From assembly GCA_934700345.1 (NCBI GenBank), contig CAKUXP010000003.1:1-64000 (forward strand): a stretch of DNA of 64,000 nt. Direction: 5' to 3'. The notes beneath the pieces were generated by a model that saw only the letters and a list, made by a program, of their open reading frames with translations, was not told where the DNA came from and did not search any database. How positions within the stretch are numbered: position 1 is the stretch's first letter; every line of letters starts with the position of its first letter. This DNA is from an uncultured Fibrobacter sp. (GTDB lineage: Bacteria; Fibrobacterota; Fibrobacteria; Fibrobacterales; Fibrobacteraceae). Position numbers and translations under genes: made by a program. Positions 34,542 to 42,559 of the stretch are shown piece by piece.

Positions 34542-35410
34542 TTAAATTCGTTTTCCCGCTTTTTGAAAAGTTCGTAATAAGCCTTGACCGTTGGCAGGTT
34601 TGTCCATTTGTCTTCGACGATTTCCTTGTTGTCCAAATTGTAGAGCTTGGCGTTCGGGATGCTCAAAAAAAACGGGGAATGCGTCGCGATGATGAACTGG
34701 CAGTTGGCCTTTTCCGCCATCTGTCCGAGAAATTCGGCCAGGTAGCCTTGGAGTTCCGCGGAAAGGCTGTTTTCCGGTTCGTCGAGCAGGTAAAGCCCGT
34801 TTCGATCGACGATGTTTACAAAATAATCGTAGGCGGTTTCCCCGTTGGAATGCAGGACGATATCGGAGCCGATGTTCAGCTTGACCAGTTTTGAAAAACT
34901 GAGACGGCGCATGGTGTAATAGTTTTCGAATTTCTTGATGCTTTCCATGTCGTCGAATTTGATTTCTTTTACACGACTGTCCGGATCGTATTTTGCTTTT
35001 CGCTGTTCATCGGAAATTTGATCCTGTCTCTGCATTTTATATGTATTGGCGTCTCGCAGCGTGAGCATTTTTTCAAAAATCTCGTCGCTTGCGATGATTC
35101 TCTTGTCAGGGCATCCGTTCGATTCTACCTTGTGGCATAGTTTGCAGAAGTTGGAAAAACAGCCGGTTTCGTTGAATTGCGTATAGCGTTTGGCTTTTAT
35201 CTTTTCCGCGATGAGGTTGAGCAGCGTGGACTTTCCGGAACCATTGCTTCCGTAGAACAGAGTGATTTTTTCGAATTGGATTTTAAAGGCGTTGTTATTG
35301 AAACAGTTCAAAATGTGGAAGGGATAAGAATTCATGAATGAAGGGAAAGGGGTAGGAAAGACTTGATCCGGTCCGGCGGGAATGGTAAACGATTTGAGGT
35401 GTAGTGGCAT
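34532..35410 (-). CDS. ABC/AAA-type ATPase with a four-cysteine insert
   Basis: A 292-residue soluble ATPase of the SMC/ABC-like AAA group. Walker A is GSNGSGKS (54-61). The signature-like SNGE is at 188-191, Walker B LYLLDEPE near 206-213, and the switch histidine H244 in IATHSP. Between Walker A and the signature it has C84, C89, C92 and C100 (CFSNFCKLCHKVESNGC), a possible zinc site. No nuclease domain is fused. The start at 35410 has AAGGA six bases upstream, and a palindrome at 35453-35469 lies in its promoter. It runs in the same direction as, and is probably co-regulated with, the WYL regulator. The role is unknown: a defence effector or sensor is an inference. Confidence 0.85.
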   Translation of the reverse strand: MPLHLKSFTIPAGPDQVFPTPFPSFMNSYPFHILNCFNNNAFKIQFEKITLFYGSNGSGKSTLLNLIAEKIKAKRYTQFNETGCFSNFCKLCHKVESNGCPDKRIIASDEIFEKMLTLRDANTYKMQRQDQISDEQRKAKYDPDSRVKEIKFDDMESIKKFENYYTMRRLSFSKLVKLNIGSDIVLHSNGETAYDYFVNIVDRNGLYLLDEPENSLSAELQGYLAEFLGQMAEKANCQFIIATHSPFFLSIPNAKLYNLDNKEIVEDKWTNLPTVKAYYELFKKRENEFKRQ

Positions 35411-35452
35411 AGAAGTCCTTTGCTAAGTTCTCTTTGAAAATAGAATGCAAAG

Positions 35453-35469
35453 GCGACAATAAGTGTCGT
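35453..35469. promoter_or_regulatory. palindromic operator in front of the ATPase gene
   Basis: GCGACAA-TAAG-TGTCGT has the inverted half-sites CGACA and TGTCG. Extended to the following TT on each side, it matches the 34525 site at 15 of 19 positions. It lies 43 bases upstream of the ATPase start, with the AT-rich TATTTT between. Confidence 0.68.
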
Positions 35470-35510
35470 TTGCTTGCCAATCAAAATTTTCAGGATTTTT
35501 CGAAGTTACC

Positions 35511-36212
35511 CTACACGCATTTTCCGATGCCGACGATCGCCGCTGTCCGTGCGCGGAGGCGGGTCGCTCCCAGGCGCAAAAGCCTGACGTTTCCGTTGCG
35601 GTAATTCTTGACGAGGGAAATTTCGCGCGGGGAAAAACCGCCTTCCGGCCCGACAAGGAGCGTCGTCTCGGTCAGGATTTCACCCGGAAAGTCGCTTCCG
35701 TTTTCGTCGCAGAGGATGATGTCTCCCGTGTAATTTTCGATCCAGGATTCGAGAGAAACCGGGCCGCGGATTTCCGTGAGATACGCCTTGAGCGATTGCT
35801 TGAGGCTCACCATCGCCTTGAGTTCCGATCGCCGGATGGTTTTTGCGAGCGGCGAATCTTTCGGCTCTTCGGAGCGTTCCGTACGGAGAAGCGTGATGCT
35901 TCCGACTTCCATCTCGCTCACGTGTAGCGCGACTTCCTCGTTTCCGTCGTCCTTGAGGCAGGCGATTCCCAGGTGGAGCCTTGGGCGCTTTCTTGTTGAC
36001 GTTTCGATTCTTTCGACCCGGACAGTGCAAGCCTTGGAACCGATTTCTTCGACGCATCCCTCGGCGAAATGTCCCTTGCCGTCCGTGAGGTGCAGGATGT
36101 CTCCGGGGCGTGCGCGGCAGACGCGTGTGGCGTGCGCACTTTCTTCGTCGGGCAGGGTGAGCGTTCCCGGGAAAAGGTCCGGGACGTAAAATCGGGTGTC
36201 GGGAGATTTCAT
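35511..36212 (-). CDS. rsmE: 16S rRNA m3U1498 methyltransferase
   Basis: RsmE is a SPOUT-fold enzyme that methylates U1498 of 16S rRNA. The N-terminal PUA-like part has TRVCRARPGDILHLTDGKG. The SAM-binding knot reads LLVGPEGGFSPREI, and LRLGATRLRARTAA is the C-terminal signature. ATG 36212 gives 233 residues; an in-frame TTG at 36245 is less likely. It diverges from the HAD gene, with only 27 bases between the start codons. Confidence 0.95.
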   Translation of the reverse strand: MKSPDTRFYVPDLFPGTLTLPDEESAHATRVCRARPGDILHLTDGKGHFAEGCVEEIGSKACTVRVERIETSTRKRPRLHLGIACLKDDGNEEVALHVSEMEVGSITLLRTERSEEPKDSPLAKTIRRSELKAMVSLKQSLKAYLTEIRGPVSLESWIENYTGDIILCDENGSDFPGEILTETTLLVGPEGGFSPREISLVKNYRNGNVRLLRLGATRLRARTAAIVGIGKCV

Positions 36213-36239
36213 ACTCCAAAAAATACTAAATTGGCGGCT

Positions 36240-37028
36240 ATGCAAATCAAGGCTCTTGTGTTCGATTTAGACGGGACGCTCTACCTCTCTGGAAAGCCGT
36301 ATCCGAAGGCTGTCGAGACCGTGCAGCGCGTTGCGGAAAAGGTTCCGGTCTATTACCTTTCGAACAACACGAGCAAGTCGCTTGTCTTTTACACGAACCG
36401 TCTCTTGCGCATGGGGCTTCCGATCCAGTCGAGAAATTCCATCCTTTCGTCGATGACGTTCGCCCTGTCCGAAATTCACCGCCGCGGAATCAAGAACCTT
36501 TACCTCTTTGCCAATCCCGAAGTCGCGGAATGGTTTGCCGCCGAGGATCCGACGCTCGACATCCACGCTCCGCTCGAAAAGACGCAGCTGGTCCTTGTCG
36601 CGTACCATTCGTCGTTCAGCTATGCGGAACTCTGCGAGGTCAGCTGGCGGCTCGAACGCGGCGCGGATTTCTGGGTGACGCACGCGGATTTTGTCTGCCC
36701 GGACGCCTTGGGTCCCGTTCCGGATGTCGGGAGTTTCATGGCGATGTTCAAGGCGGCTACCGGGCGGGAACCTTCCCGGATTTTCGGGAAGCCGAATCCC
36801 GAAATGCTCGCTCCGCTATTGAAAGCCTTTCGGCCCGAGGAAATCCTTTTTGTGGGCGACCGCCTTTACACGGATTTCGAGCTGGCGCTCCGGGCGGGAT
36901 GCCGTTTTGCGCTAGTCCTCTGCGGCGAGACGAAGGCGCGCGATGTCCAGCGGCTCGCTCGGCAGCCGGAAATCATCGCGGAGCAGGTCAGCGATATCGA
37001 TTTTGACAGGCTGATTTCCGGTCCGTAA
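36240..37028 (+). CDS. HAD-superfamily hydrolase, subfamily IIA (NagD/PGP-like)
   Basis: A phosphatase of the haloacid dehalogenase superfamily. Motif I is VFDLDGTLYL at the N-terminus, motif II is YLSNNTSKS, motif III is in FGKPNPEML, and motif IV is FVGDRLYTDFELAL. The cap domain between motifs II and III is of the IIA type. The 262 residues match NagD and phosphoglycolate-phosphatase relatives. The substrate is not predictable. ATG 36240 is chosen because the domain starts there; the open frame extends upstream through the rsmE leader. Confidence 0.9.
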   Translation: MQIKALVFDLDGTLYLSGKPYPKAVETVQRVAEKVPVYYLSNNTSKSLVFYTNRLLRMGLPIQSRNSILSSMTFALSEIHRRGIKNLYLFANPEVAEWFAAEDPTLDIHAPLEKTQLVLVAYHSSFSYAELCEVSWRLERGADFWVTHADFVCPDALGPVPDVGSFMAMFKAATGREPSRIFGKPNPEMLAPLLKAFRPEEILFVGDRLYTDFELALRAGCRFALVLCGETKARDVQRLARQPEIIAEQVSDIDFDRLISGP

Positions 37029-37087
37029 AAAAATAATTTGTAAACACTTTAAAACATTTCGGTTTTTTCCTACCTTTGGCGGCACTT

Positions 37088-38983
37088 ATGCCAAAGATGC
37101 AAATGTATGTGCCGGAGCTTTTCAAGCAGCTCCGCAAGGGTTATTCGAAACAGCTTCTCGCCAAGGACTTGATGTCCGGACTGATCGTCGGCATCCTGGC
37201 GCTTCCGCTAGCCATCGCCTTTGCCATTGCGAGCGGCGTGGGACCGGAGAAAGGTCTCTACACGGCGATTATCGCGGGCTTTGCAATTTCCTTTTTCGGG
37301 GGAAGCCGCTTTCAGATCGGCGGCCCGACCGGTGCGTTCATCGTCATCGTCTATGGAATCGTTTCGAAATACGGCTATGACGGGCTCGCGACGGCGACGC
37401 TCATGGCTGGCGTTATGCTTGTCATCTTCGGCATCGCGAAGCTCGGCGCGATCATCAAGTTCATCCCGTTTCCGGTGACGGTCGGCTTTACCGCGGGCAT
37501 TGCCATCATCATCGCGCTCGGACAGGTTCCGAATTTTTTGGGACTGCATTTCCCGGCGGGAGTTTCCGAACCCGCGGACGCCATCGGAAAGGTTGCCTTG
37601 TACGCAAAGTCGATAGGTTCGACGAATCTCTATTCGGTCATTGTGGGAATTTTTGCCCTTTTGGTTTGCATCTTTTGGCCGAAAGTGACGAATAAGGTTC
37701 CGGGGTCCCTGATAGCTATCGTCCTCGCTACGGCTCTCGTTAAAATTTTAGGCTGGGACGATGTGAACGGCGTAATGACGATTGGATCGAAGAACCAGAT
37801 TCCGACGGGATTCCCGACTCCGCATTTGCCGAATATCAGCCTGGAAATGATGCGCCAGGTATTCCAGCCCGCGCTCACGATTGCGATTCTCGGGGCGATA
37901 GAATCCCTGCTCTCTGCGGTCGTTGCGGACGGCATGACGGGAACGCGGCATCGCTCGAATACGGAACTGATGGGGCAGGGAATTGCGAACATCCTTTCTC
38001 CGATTTTTGGCGGCATTCCGGCGACGGGGGCGATTGCGCGCACAGCGACAAACATCAAGAACGGCGCGGTAAGCCCGGTCTCGGGACTGGTCCATGCGGT
38101 AATTCTGCTCTTGATCATGCTCCTTTTCGGTAAATATGCGGAAATGATTCCGATGGCGGCTCTCGCCGCGGTCCTTTTCCAGGTCGCGTTCAACATGTGC
38201 GGCTACAAGAACTTTGCAAAGCTTATCCGGGGTGCGCCCAAGAGCGATGTGACGGTTCTGCTTGCGACTTTTGTGCTTACCGTGGTGATGGATCTGACGA
38301 TCGCTATCGAAGTGGGCGTTTTGCTCGCCGTGATACTCTTTATCCGCCGGATGTCGGACGTGGCGGAAGTCGAATATGTGACGGAAGAGCTTCACGAGGA
38401 TGACGAGGAACTTGCAGACCCGAACAATATCGCGAGCCGTCACGTTCCGCACGGGGTAGCCGTCTTTGAAATCATGGGGTCGCTTTTCTTCGGGGCTGTC
38501 GAAAAGTTCAAGGCGGCTCTAGACATGACCAGTTCGCACCCGAAAATCCTGATTCTCCGGATGCGGCAGGTTCCGTCGATCGATGCCGCGGGAATCCAGA
38601 TGATCGAGGGGCTGCTGTCCAAGTGCCGCTCCGAGGGAACGCAACTCTTACTTTCGGGCGTCCATTCCCAGCCGATCGTTGCGCTTTCCAAGTCGGGGCT
38701 TCTGCGGGATATCGGGGAGCAGAACGTTCTCGCAAATATCGATGCCGCCCTAAACCGCGCCCGTGAAATTTTGGGACTTCCGATTGTCGCTGCGCATCCG
38801 ACCGTTCCGAGTGTCGATTGGGAACACAATGTCCAGGAACCCTGGGTTCCGAAAAACGCGAACGCAAAGGTCGCCGAGGAGACGACCGAAGTCATCGCCG
38901 AAAGCGTTTCGGAAATTCCTTCAAAGGACATTCCAAAAATCGAAAACGAAAAGAAGGGAATGTTCCACAGGCTTTTCCGCTAG
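37088..38983 (+). CDS. SulP family anion transporter with STAS domain
   Basis: A 631-residue SLC26/SulP transporter with about 12 to 14 membrane segments. The start of the transport domain reads LMSGLIVGILALPLAIAFAI, with the hallmark FQIGGPTGAFIVIVYGIV and the GGIPATGAIARTATNIKNG loop. The C-terminal STAS domain covers about 455-560 (EIMGSLFFGAV, MRQVPSIDAAGIQMIEGLL). Relatives carry sulfate, bicarbonate or dicarboxylates. A ~70-residue polar tail follows. The start is uncertain: ATG 37088 is used, with ATG 37097 and TTG 37076 also in frame. Confidence 0.93.
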   Translation: MPKMQMYVPELFKQLRKGYSKQLLAKDLMSGLIVGILALPLAIAFAIASGVGPEKGLYTAIIAGFAISFFGGSRFQIGGPTGAFIVIVYGIVSKYGYDGLATATLMAGVMLVIFGIAKLGAIIKFIPFPVTVGFTAGIAIIIALGQVPNFLGLHFPAGVSEPADAIGKVALYAKSIGSTNLYSVIVGIFALLVCIFWPKVTNKVPGSLIAIVLATALVKILGWDDVNGVMTIGSKNQIPTGFPTPHLPNISLEMMRQVFQPALTIAILGAIESLLSAVVADGMTGTRHRSNTELMGQGIANILSPIFGGIPATGAIARTATNIKNGAVSPVSGLVHAVILLLIMLLFGKYAEMIPMAALAAVLFQVAFNMCGYKNFAKLIRGAPKSDVTVLLATFVLTVVMDLTIAIEVGVLLAVILFIRRMSDVAEVEYVTEELHEDDEELADPNNIASRHVPHGVAVFEIMGSLFFGAVEKFKAALDMTSSHPKILILRMRQVPSIDAAGIQMIEGLLSKCRSEGTQLLLSGVHSQPIVALSKSGLLRDIGEQNVLANIDAALNRAREILGLPIVAAHPTVPSVDWEHNVQEPWVPKNANAKVAEETTEVIAESVSEIPSKDIPKIENEKKGMFHRLFR

Positions 38984-38984
38984 G

Positions 38985-39536
38985 TTAAAAAATTTCCCTC
39001 TCGACTTTGCGCCACTTTCCCGGCGGCAAATCACCGAGCGGGACGTTTCCGATGCGGGTGCGGACCAGTCGAAGTGTCGGGAATCCGACGGCTGCCGTCA
39101 TGCGGCGGACCTGCCGATTCTTTCCTTCGGTAAGCGTGATTTCAATCCAGGATGTGGGAATGTTTTTCCGTTTCCGTATCGGGGGATTTCTTTCCCAGAG
39201 CCATTCGGGATTGGGAACCGCCCTTGCCGTGCACGGTCGCGTTCGATAGCCTTTGACGAGAACGCCTTTTTCGAGTTGCCAGAGCGCTTCTTCGGTAATT
39301 TCGCCTTCGACCTGGACCAGATAGGTCCGCGGATGGCGCATTTCAGGGTCGAGCAGTCGTTTGATAAGTTTGCCGTCGTCTGTGAGAAGCAGCGCACCTT
39401 CGCTGTCGTGGTCGAGCCTCCCTGCCGCATAGACGTTTTGGGGAAAATGGAAAGTGTTCAGGGCTGGGTGGTTCCCTTCGGGCGTAAACTGGCTGAGAAC
39501 GCCGAAAGGCTTGTTGAAGAGAATGACTGTGGGCAT
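38985..39536 (-). CDS. rluE: pseudouridine synthase, RsuA/RluE family
   Basis: A small (183-residue) RsuA-family pseudouridine synthase without an S4 domain, as in RluE, which modifies 23S rRNA U2457. The start ILFNKPFGVLSQFTPEG and the catalytic motif GRLDHDSEGALLLT (the Asp) are typical. TLTEGKNRQVRRMTAAVG and LRLVRTRIG close the family pattern. Its end is two bases from the SulP stop, so the genes converge. Confidence 0.9.
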   Translation of the reverse strand: MPTVILFNKPFGVLSQFTPEGNHPALNTFHFPQNVYAAGRLDHDSEGALLLTDDGKLIKRLLDPEMRHPRTYLVQVEGEITEEALWQLEKGVLVKGYRTRPCTARAVPNPEWLWERNPPIRKRKNIPTSWIEITLTEGKNRQVRRMTAAVGFPTLRLVRTRIGNVPLGDLPPGKWRKVEREIF

Positions 39537-39545
39537 TGGGAAAAT

Positions 39546-40427
39546 TTAGGAATTCCTCGCTCCGCACCTCGCAATCTCCCGAGTCTGGAGTGCAATGGGG
39601 ATGACTATCAATGCGAACCCGGCGATAAGCGCGGGACTCCACTCGCGAAATTCCCCAAAGAGAATCGTCGCATAGAGGATGCTGTAGAGCGGTTCAAGGC
39701 TAAACGCGAGGCTAACGGCAAAGGGTGAGAAATCCTGCAGGCTCTGGATTTGCAGGAATTGCAGCCATACGGTACACAGAACGGCGAAGACAAGGAGCTT
39801 TGCGAAGTCAGGAAAACCGGGAACGGGAACGCTCGGAATCCGGAAGAAGAACAGGTAAAGCGGCAGGACGATGCTCGCAAGGAGCGATCCGCCGGCGAGT
39901 TCTCCGATAAGCATTGTCGAGGCGGAGTAGTTCTTTCCGATGCGCTTGTTCAGGATGTTGAAGAGCGAAGCGCCGACAGCGCAGAGAACCCCGGCGACGA
40001 TTCCCTGGCGGTATTCGAGATCGAATGAAAAAATGAATGCGACACCGGCAAGCGCCGAGATCCCGAACAGCGTTTCCTTGACGGAAGGCTTCCTATGCGA
40101 TAGGAGCGGGCCTAGGATTGCCGTGAAAAAGCTAGTCGAGGAAAAGCAGATCACGCCGACGGAAACATTCGAAAGCTTGATGCTCGCATAGAAAAGAAAC
40201 CAGTGAATGGCGAGAACCGCACCGACCGATCCAATTTTTAGGAAGTCCCGAATGGAAAAATTTCTGGACTTGCGGGTACAGATAAAGTAAAGTGCGCACA
40301 CGGCAAAGGACAAAAGAAGCCGATACCAGACGAGCGGAACCGCATCGAGAGAAATCCACTTTCCGAAAACGCCCGTCGTCCCGGCCAATGCTACGGCAAA
40401 ATGCAGCTTGAAAATTTCTCTTCCCAT
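39546..40427 (-). CDS. EamA-family (DMT) membrane transporter
   Basis: A 293-residue protein with ten predicted membrane helices in two EamA repeats. The first repeat has WYRLLLSFAVCALYFI and FYASIKLSNVSVGVICFSS, and the second begins near ILNKRIGKNYSAS. Relatives export amino acids or other small metabolites. The substrate is not readable. Its stop lies nine bases from the rluE start, so the two may share a transcript. Confidence 0.88.
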   Translation of the reverse strand: MGREIFKLHFAVALAGTTGVFGKWISLDAVPLVWYRLLLSFAVCALYFICTRKSRNFSIRDFLKIGSVGAVLAIHWFLFYASIKLSNVSVGVICFSSTSFFTAILGPLLSHRKPSVKETLFGISALAGVAFIFSFDLEYRQGIVAGVLCAVGASLFNILNKRIGKNYSASTMLIGELAGGSLLASIVLPLYLFFFRIPSVPVPGFPDFAKLLVFAVLCTVWLQFLQIQSLQDFSPFAVSLAFSLEPLYSILYATILFGEFREWSPALIAGFALIVIPIALQTREIARCGARNS

Positions 40428-40438
40428 GTATCCAGCAA

Positions 40439-40464
40439 AAGCAAAACGCCCCCGGCAGGGGGCG
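40439..40464 (-). terminator. GC-rich terminator after the porin-like gene
   Basis: CGCCCCC-(loop)-GGGGGCG at 40447-40464 is followed on the minus strand by TTTTGCTTTTGC. It separates the outer-membrane gene (stop at 40487) from the EamA gene. Confidence 0.85.
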
Positions 40465-40486
40465 CAAGATCCTTTCGGTTTTTAAA

Positions 40487-42007
40487 CTAGTTGATCTTTC
40501 CTATCAGGTTTCCGTTGAACTCGACGTCGCGGGACGTACCGTAGCTGTGCGCGCCGAACGAGAGCGTGAAACGCTTGGAAAGGGGCTTTTCGATGTAGAA
40601 TGCGGCGAGGACGTCCTTGATGTGCTTCTTGTCCTTGTCCGCGTATTCCGTATTCTGCCTGTCGTGGATGTATTCCGCTTCGAGGATGATGCGGTAATCG
40701 CGCGGCGTGAAGAGAAGTCCTCCGGTAATCGGGGCTACCATGTCGATCGAACGCGTGTGCTCCTTGCCGCTTGCGTCACGGTAGGTTTCTTCGGCGTCGA
40801 TACCCATCAAGGCGCCTTCGAGGAAGAGATAGGCGAGCCCGTTTACGATGGGCGTCTTGCCCTGGAGCGAAATCGTGTGGCGGACATCCTTGTCATCGTC
40901 GTGAATCAGGTCGAAGACATTCGTGCGGTATCCGAGATCGAGGTTCAGGAATTCAATGCCGGAAAGGTCGTGGAAGCGGAACATCAGACGGAGGTCGCCC
41001 GAGTTGAGGTTCGGGGTCGTGCTGATGAATGCGACGTCCATCGTCATCGTCTCGGTCGGCGTGAGCGTGAACTGCAGGGCGTTTTCGCTGTTTGTCCCGG
41101 ACTTGAATCCGTGGTAGTAACCGTCGATGTAGTTTCCGAAGTAGTCTCCGTTTTTCTGGGTGAATTCCCAGCGTCCGAGCTTGAACGCCATGTATTTCGT
41201 GTGCTGTTCCGCCCAGGCTTCGTGGATCTCGAAGAGGTCGCGGTATTCGTAGGAGTCGGACGTGTCGCCGTTTGCCGTGTGGCGCGCATGATACTGGTTG
41301 TCCATCAGGTCTCCCGGATACATCCAGACGAGGATCCGACCGTTAAAGTCGTTCGAGTGGGTTTCGAGCCCGAGATTTGCGCGGCCCCACCATTCTTCAA
41401 GGTTGTCGCTGTTCTTGTCGTCTTCGCTTGTCCAGAGGACCTTGCCAGCCTGGATTTCGAAGCTCGCGTTGATATCGAAGACAAATTCGCCCGCCTTGAA
41501 GAGCGGTTCCTTTTTCACCTTTTTCTTTTCTTCGGTGCCGGCTGCCGCCATGGAATAGTCTTCCGCGGGAGCTTTCGGGGCGACCTTCGCCTTTGCCGTA
41601 TCGACTGCCGCGACTTTAGCGGTGTCTGCGGTTTCCGCCTTGGGCGAGACCGGAGCGGCGGCGGTTGTTTTTGCGGAATCGGTAGCCGAGGAATCCGCTT
41701 TCGAAAGCGAGATTGCCGTATCCGCGGGAGCCTTTGCGGATGTATCCGCTACGGCGACCTTTGCCGAATCGCTTTGAAGTGCCTCGGCCGCGGAGGTTTC
41801 GGTCTTTGCCGTGTCGGCGATGACCGGTTTTGCTTCCTTTTGCGCGGGGAGCGTCGCTACGGAGTCCACCGGAGAAGCTTTTGCCGCGGAATCGGCGCTA
41901 GCGGTTGCCTGGACCTTTGCCGTGTCGGCTGCTGCACTCGCTTCCGGTGCTGCTTGCGCAAAGAGTGCCGTCGCCATTGCAAGGGATGCAAATAGAACTT
42001 TATTCAT
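40487..42007 (-). CDS. outer-membrane porin-like protein with Ala/Asp/Ser-rich linker
   Basis: ATG 42007 (GGAG six bases upstream) gives 506 residues with a signal peptide (MNKVLFASLAMATALFAQAA). Residues about 20-160 are low-complexity repeats of Ala, Asp, Ser and Thr (ADTAKV, ADSSATDSAK). A Lys-rich stretch (EEKKKVKKEP) and a beta-barrel of about 330 residues follow. The strands alternate, as in FDINASFEIQAGKVLWTSED and FKLGRWEFTQKNG. The last residues (NGNLIGKIN) lack the usual terminal F. The function is probably an outer-membrane channel or structural protein; the family is not recognised. The frame is open to 42052. Confidence 0.8.
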   Translation of the reverse strand: MNKVLFASLAMATALFAQAAPEASAAADTAKVQATASADSAAKASPVDSVATLPAQKEAKPVIADTAKTETSAAEALQSDSAKVAVADTSAKAPADTAISLSKADSSATDSAKTTAAAPVSPKAETADTAKVAAVDTAKAKVAPKAPAEDYSMAAAGTEEKKKVKKEPLFKAGEFVFDINASFEIQAGKVLWTSEDDKNSDNLEEWWGRANLGLETHSNDFNGRILVWMYPGDLMDNQYHARHTANGDTSDSYEYRDLFEIHEAWAEQHTKYMAFKLGRWEFTQKNGDYFGNYIDGYYHGFKSGTNSENALQFTLTPTETMTMDVAFISTTPNLNSGDLRLMFRFHDLSGIEFLNLDLGYRTNVFDLIHDDDKDVRHTISLQGKTPIVNGLAYLFLEGALMGIDAEETYRDASGKEHTRSIDMVAPITGGLLFTPRDYRIILEAEYIHDRQNTEYADKDKKHIKDVLAAFYIEKPLSKRFTLSFGAHSYGTSRDVEFNGNLIGKIN

Positions 42008-42081
42008 CTGATTCTCCTTATCCAATGAAGTTTTCACCTGCAATAATAACAAAAAAGGAATCGCTTTGTTAAATTTTATTT

Positions 42082-42516
42082 ATGGACCGCGTCGAAAATT
42101 CCCGAATCCTTTTTTTGGACGAAAAACCCATCCGCCGCCTGCTGGAGTTTCGGTCGGAATTTTATCCGGTAATGCTCCGGGTTCTCGATATTGTCTATGC
42201 GCGCGGAATCCAGATGGTCGCGTCCCCGATTTCCCTGGCGGACATTTCCCGCCGGGCCTACGAAAAAGGCGAACCGGTCCTTGCCCGCGAATACAAGGAA
42301 TTTTTCACGAAAAGCTCGCAGTTTATTCTTCGCGAAGTGGATGCGGAAATCGCCCTGGTTTCTGCGAAGTTTCGCTCGGAAAGGCTTCTGGGCTTCGAGG
42401 ATTCCCTGCAGATGGCGACCGCCTACGTAAGTGGCGCAGACCTCGTCCTTTCGGAAAACGCTTCGCTCAAGGATCTGGGCGATATGAACGTCGTCCTGCT
42501 TTCGGAACTCGCCTGA
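42082..42516 (+). CDS. PIN-domain-like protein
   Basis: A 144-residue protein whose pattern fits the PIN nuclease fold: an early acidic residue after a strand (ILFLDEK), a central acidic ISLADISRRAY, and a C-terminal DSLQMATAYVSGADLVLSEN. The last matches the conserved D-x-x-I-A-T-A-x-x-x-x-A-D segment. VapC-type PIN toxins are of similar size. No antitoxin gene is adjacent, and the first acidic position is not the usual D in ILDTN, so activity is uncertain. It lies between the divergent porin gene and gatB. Confidence 0.6.
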   Translation: MDRVENSRILFLDEKPIRRLLEFRSEFYPVMLRVLDIVYARGIQMVASPISLADISRRAYEKGEPVLAREYKEFFTKSSQFILREVDAEIALVSAKFRSERLLGFEDSLQMATAYVSGADLVLSENASLKDLGDMNVVLLSELA

Positions 42517-42559
42517 ATATTGCTAGATTTTCCGCGAAACAAGTTCTGGAGTTTTTGCC

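Noticed and set aside
40547..41995. 482-codon open frame opposite the porin-like gene
   Set aside because: It arises from the codon bias of the porin and its Ala/Asp/Ser linker. It has no start signal or domain.
42082..42516. VapBC toxin-antitoxin pair
   Set aside because: The PIN-like gene has no adjacent small antitoxin gene; the neighbours are a porin-like gene and gatB.
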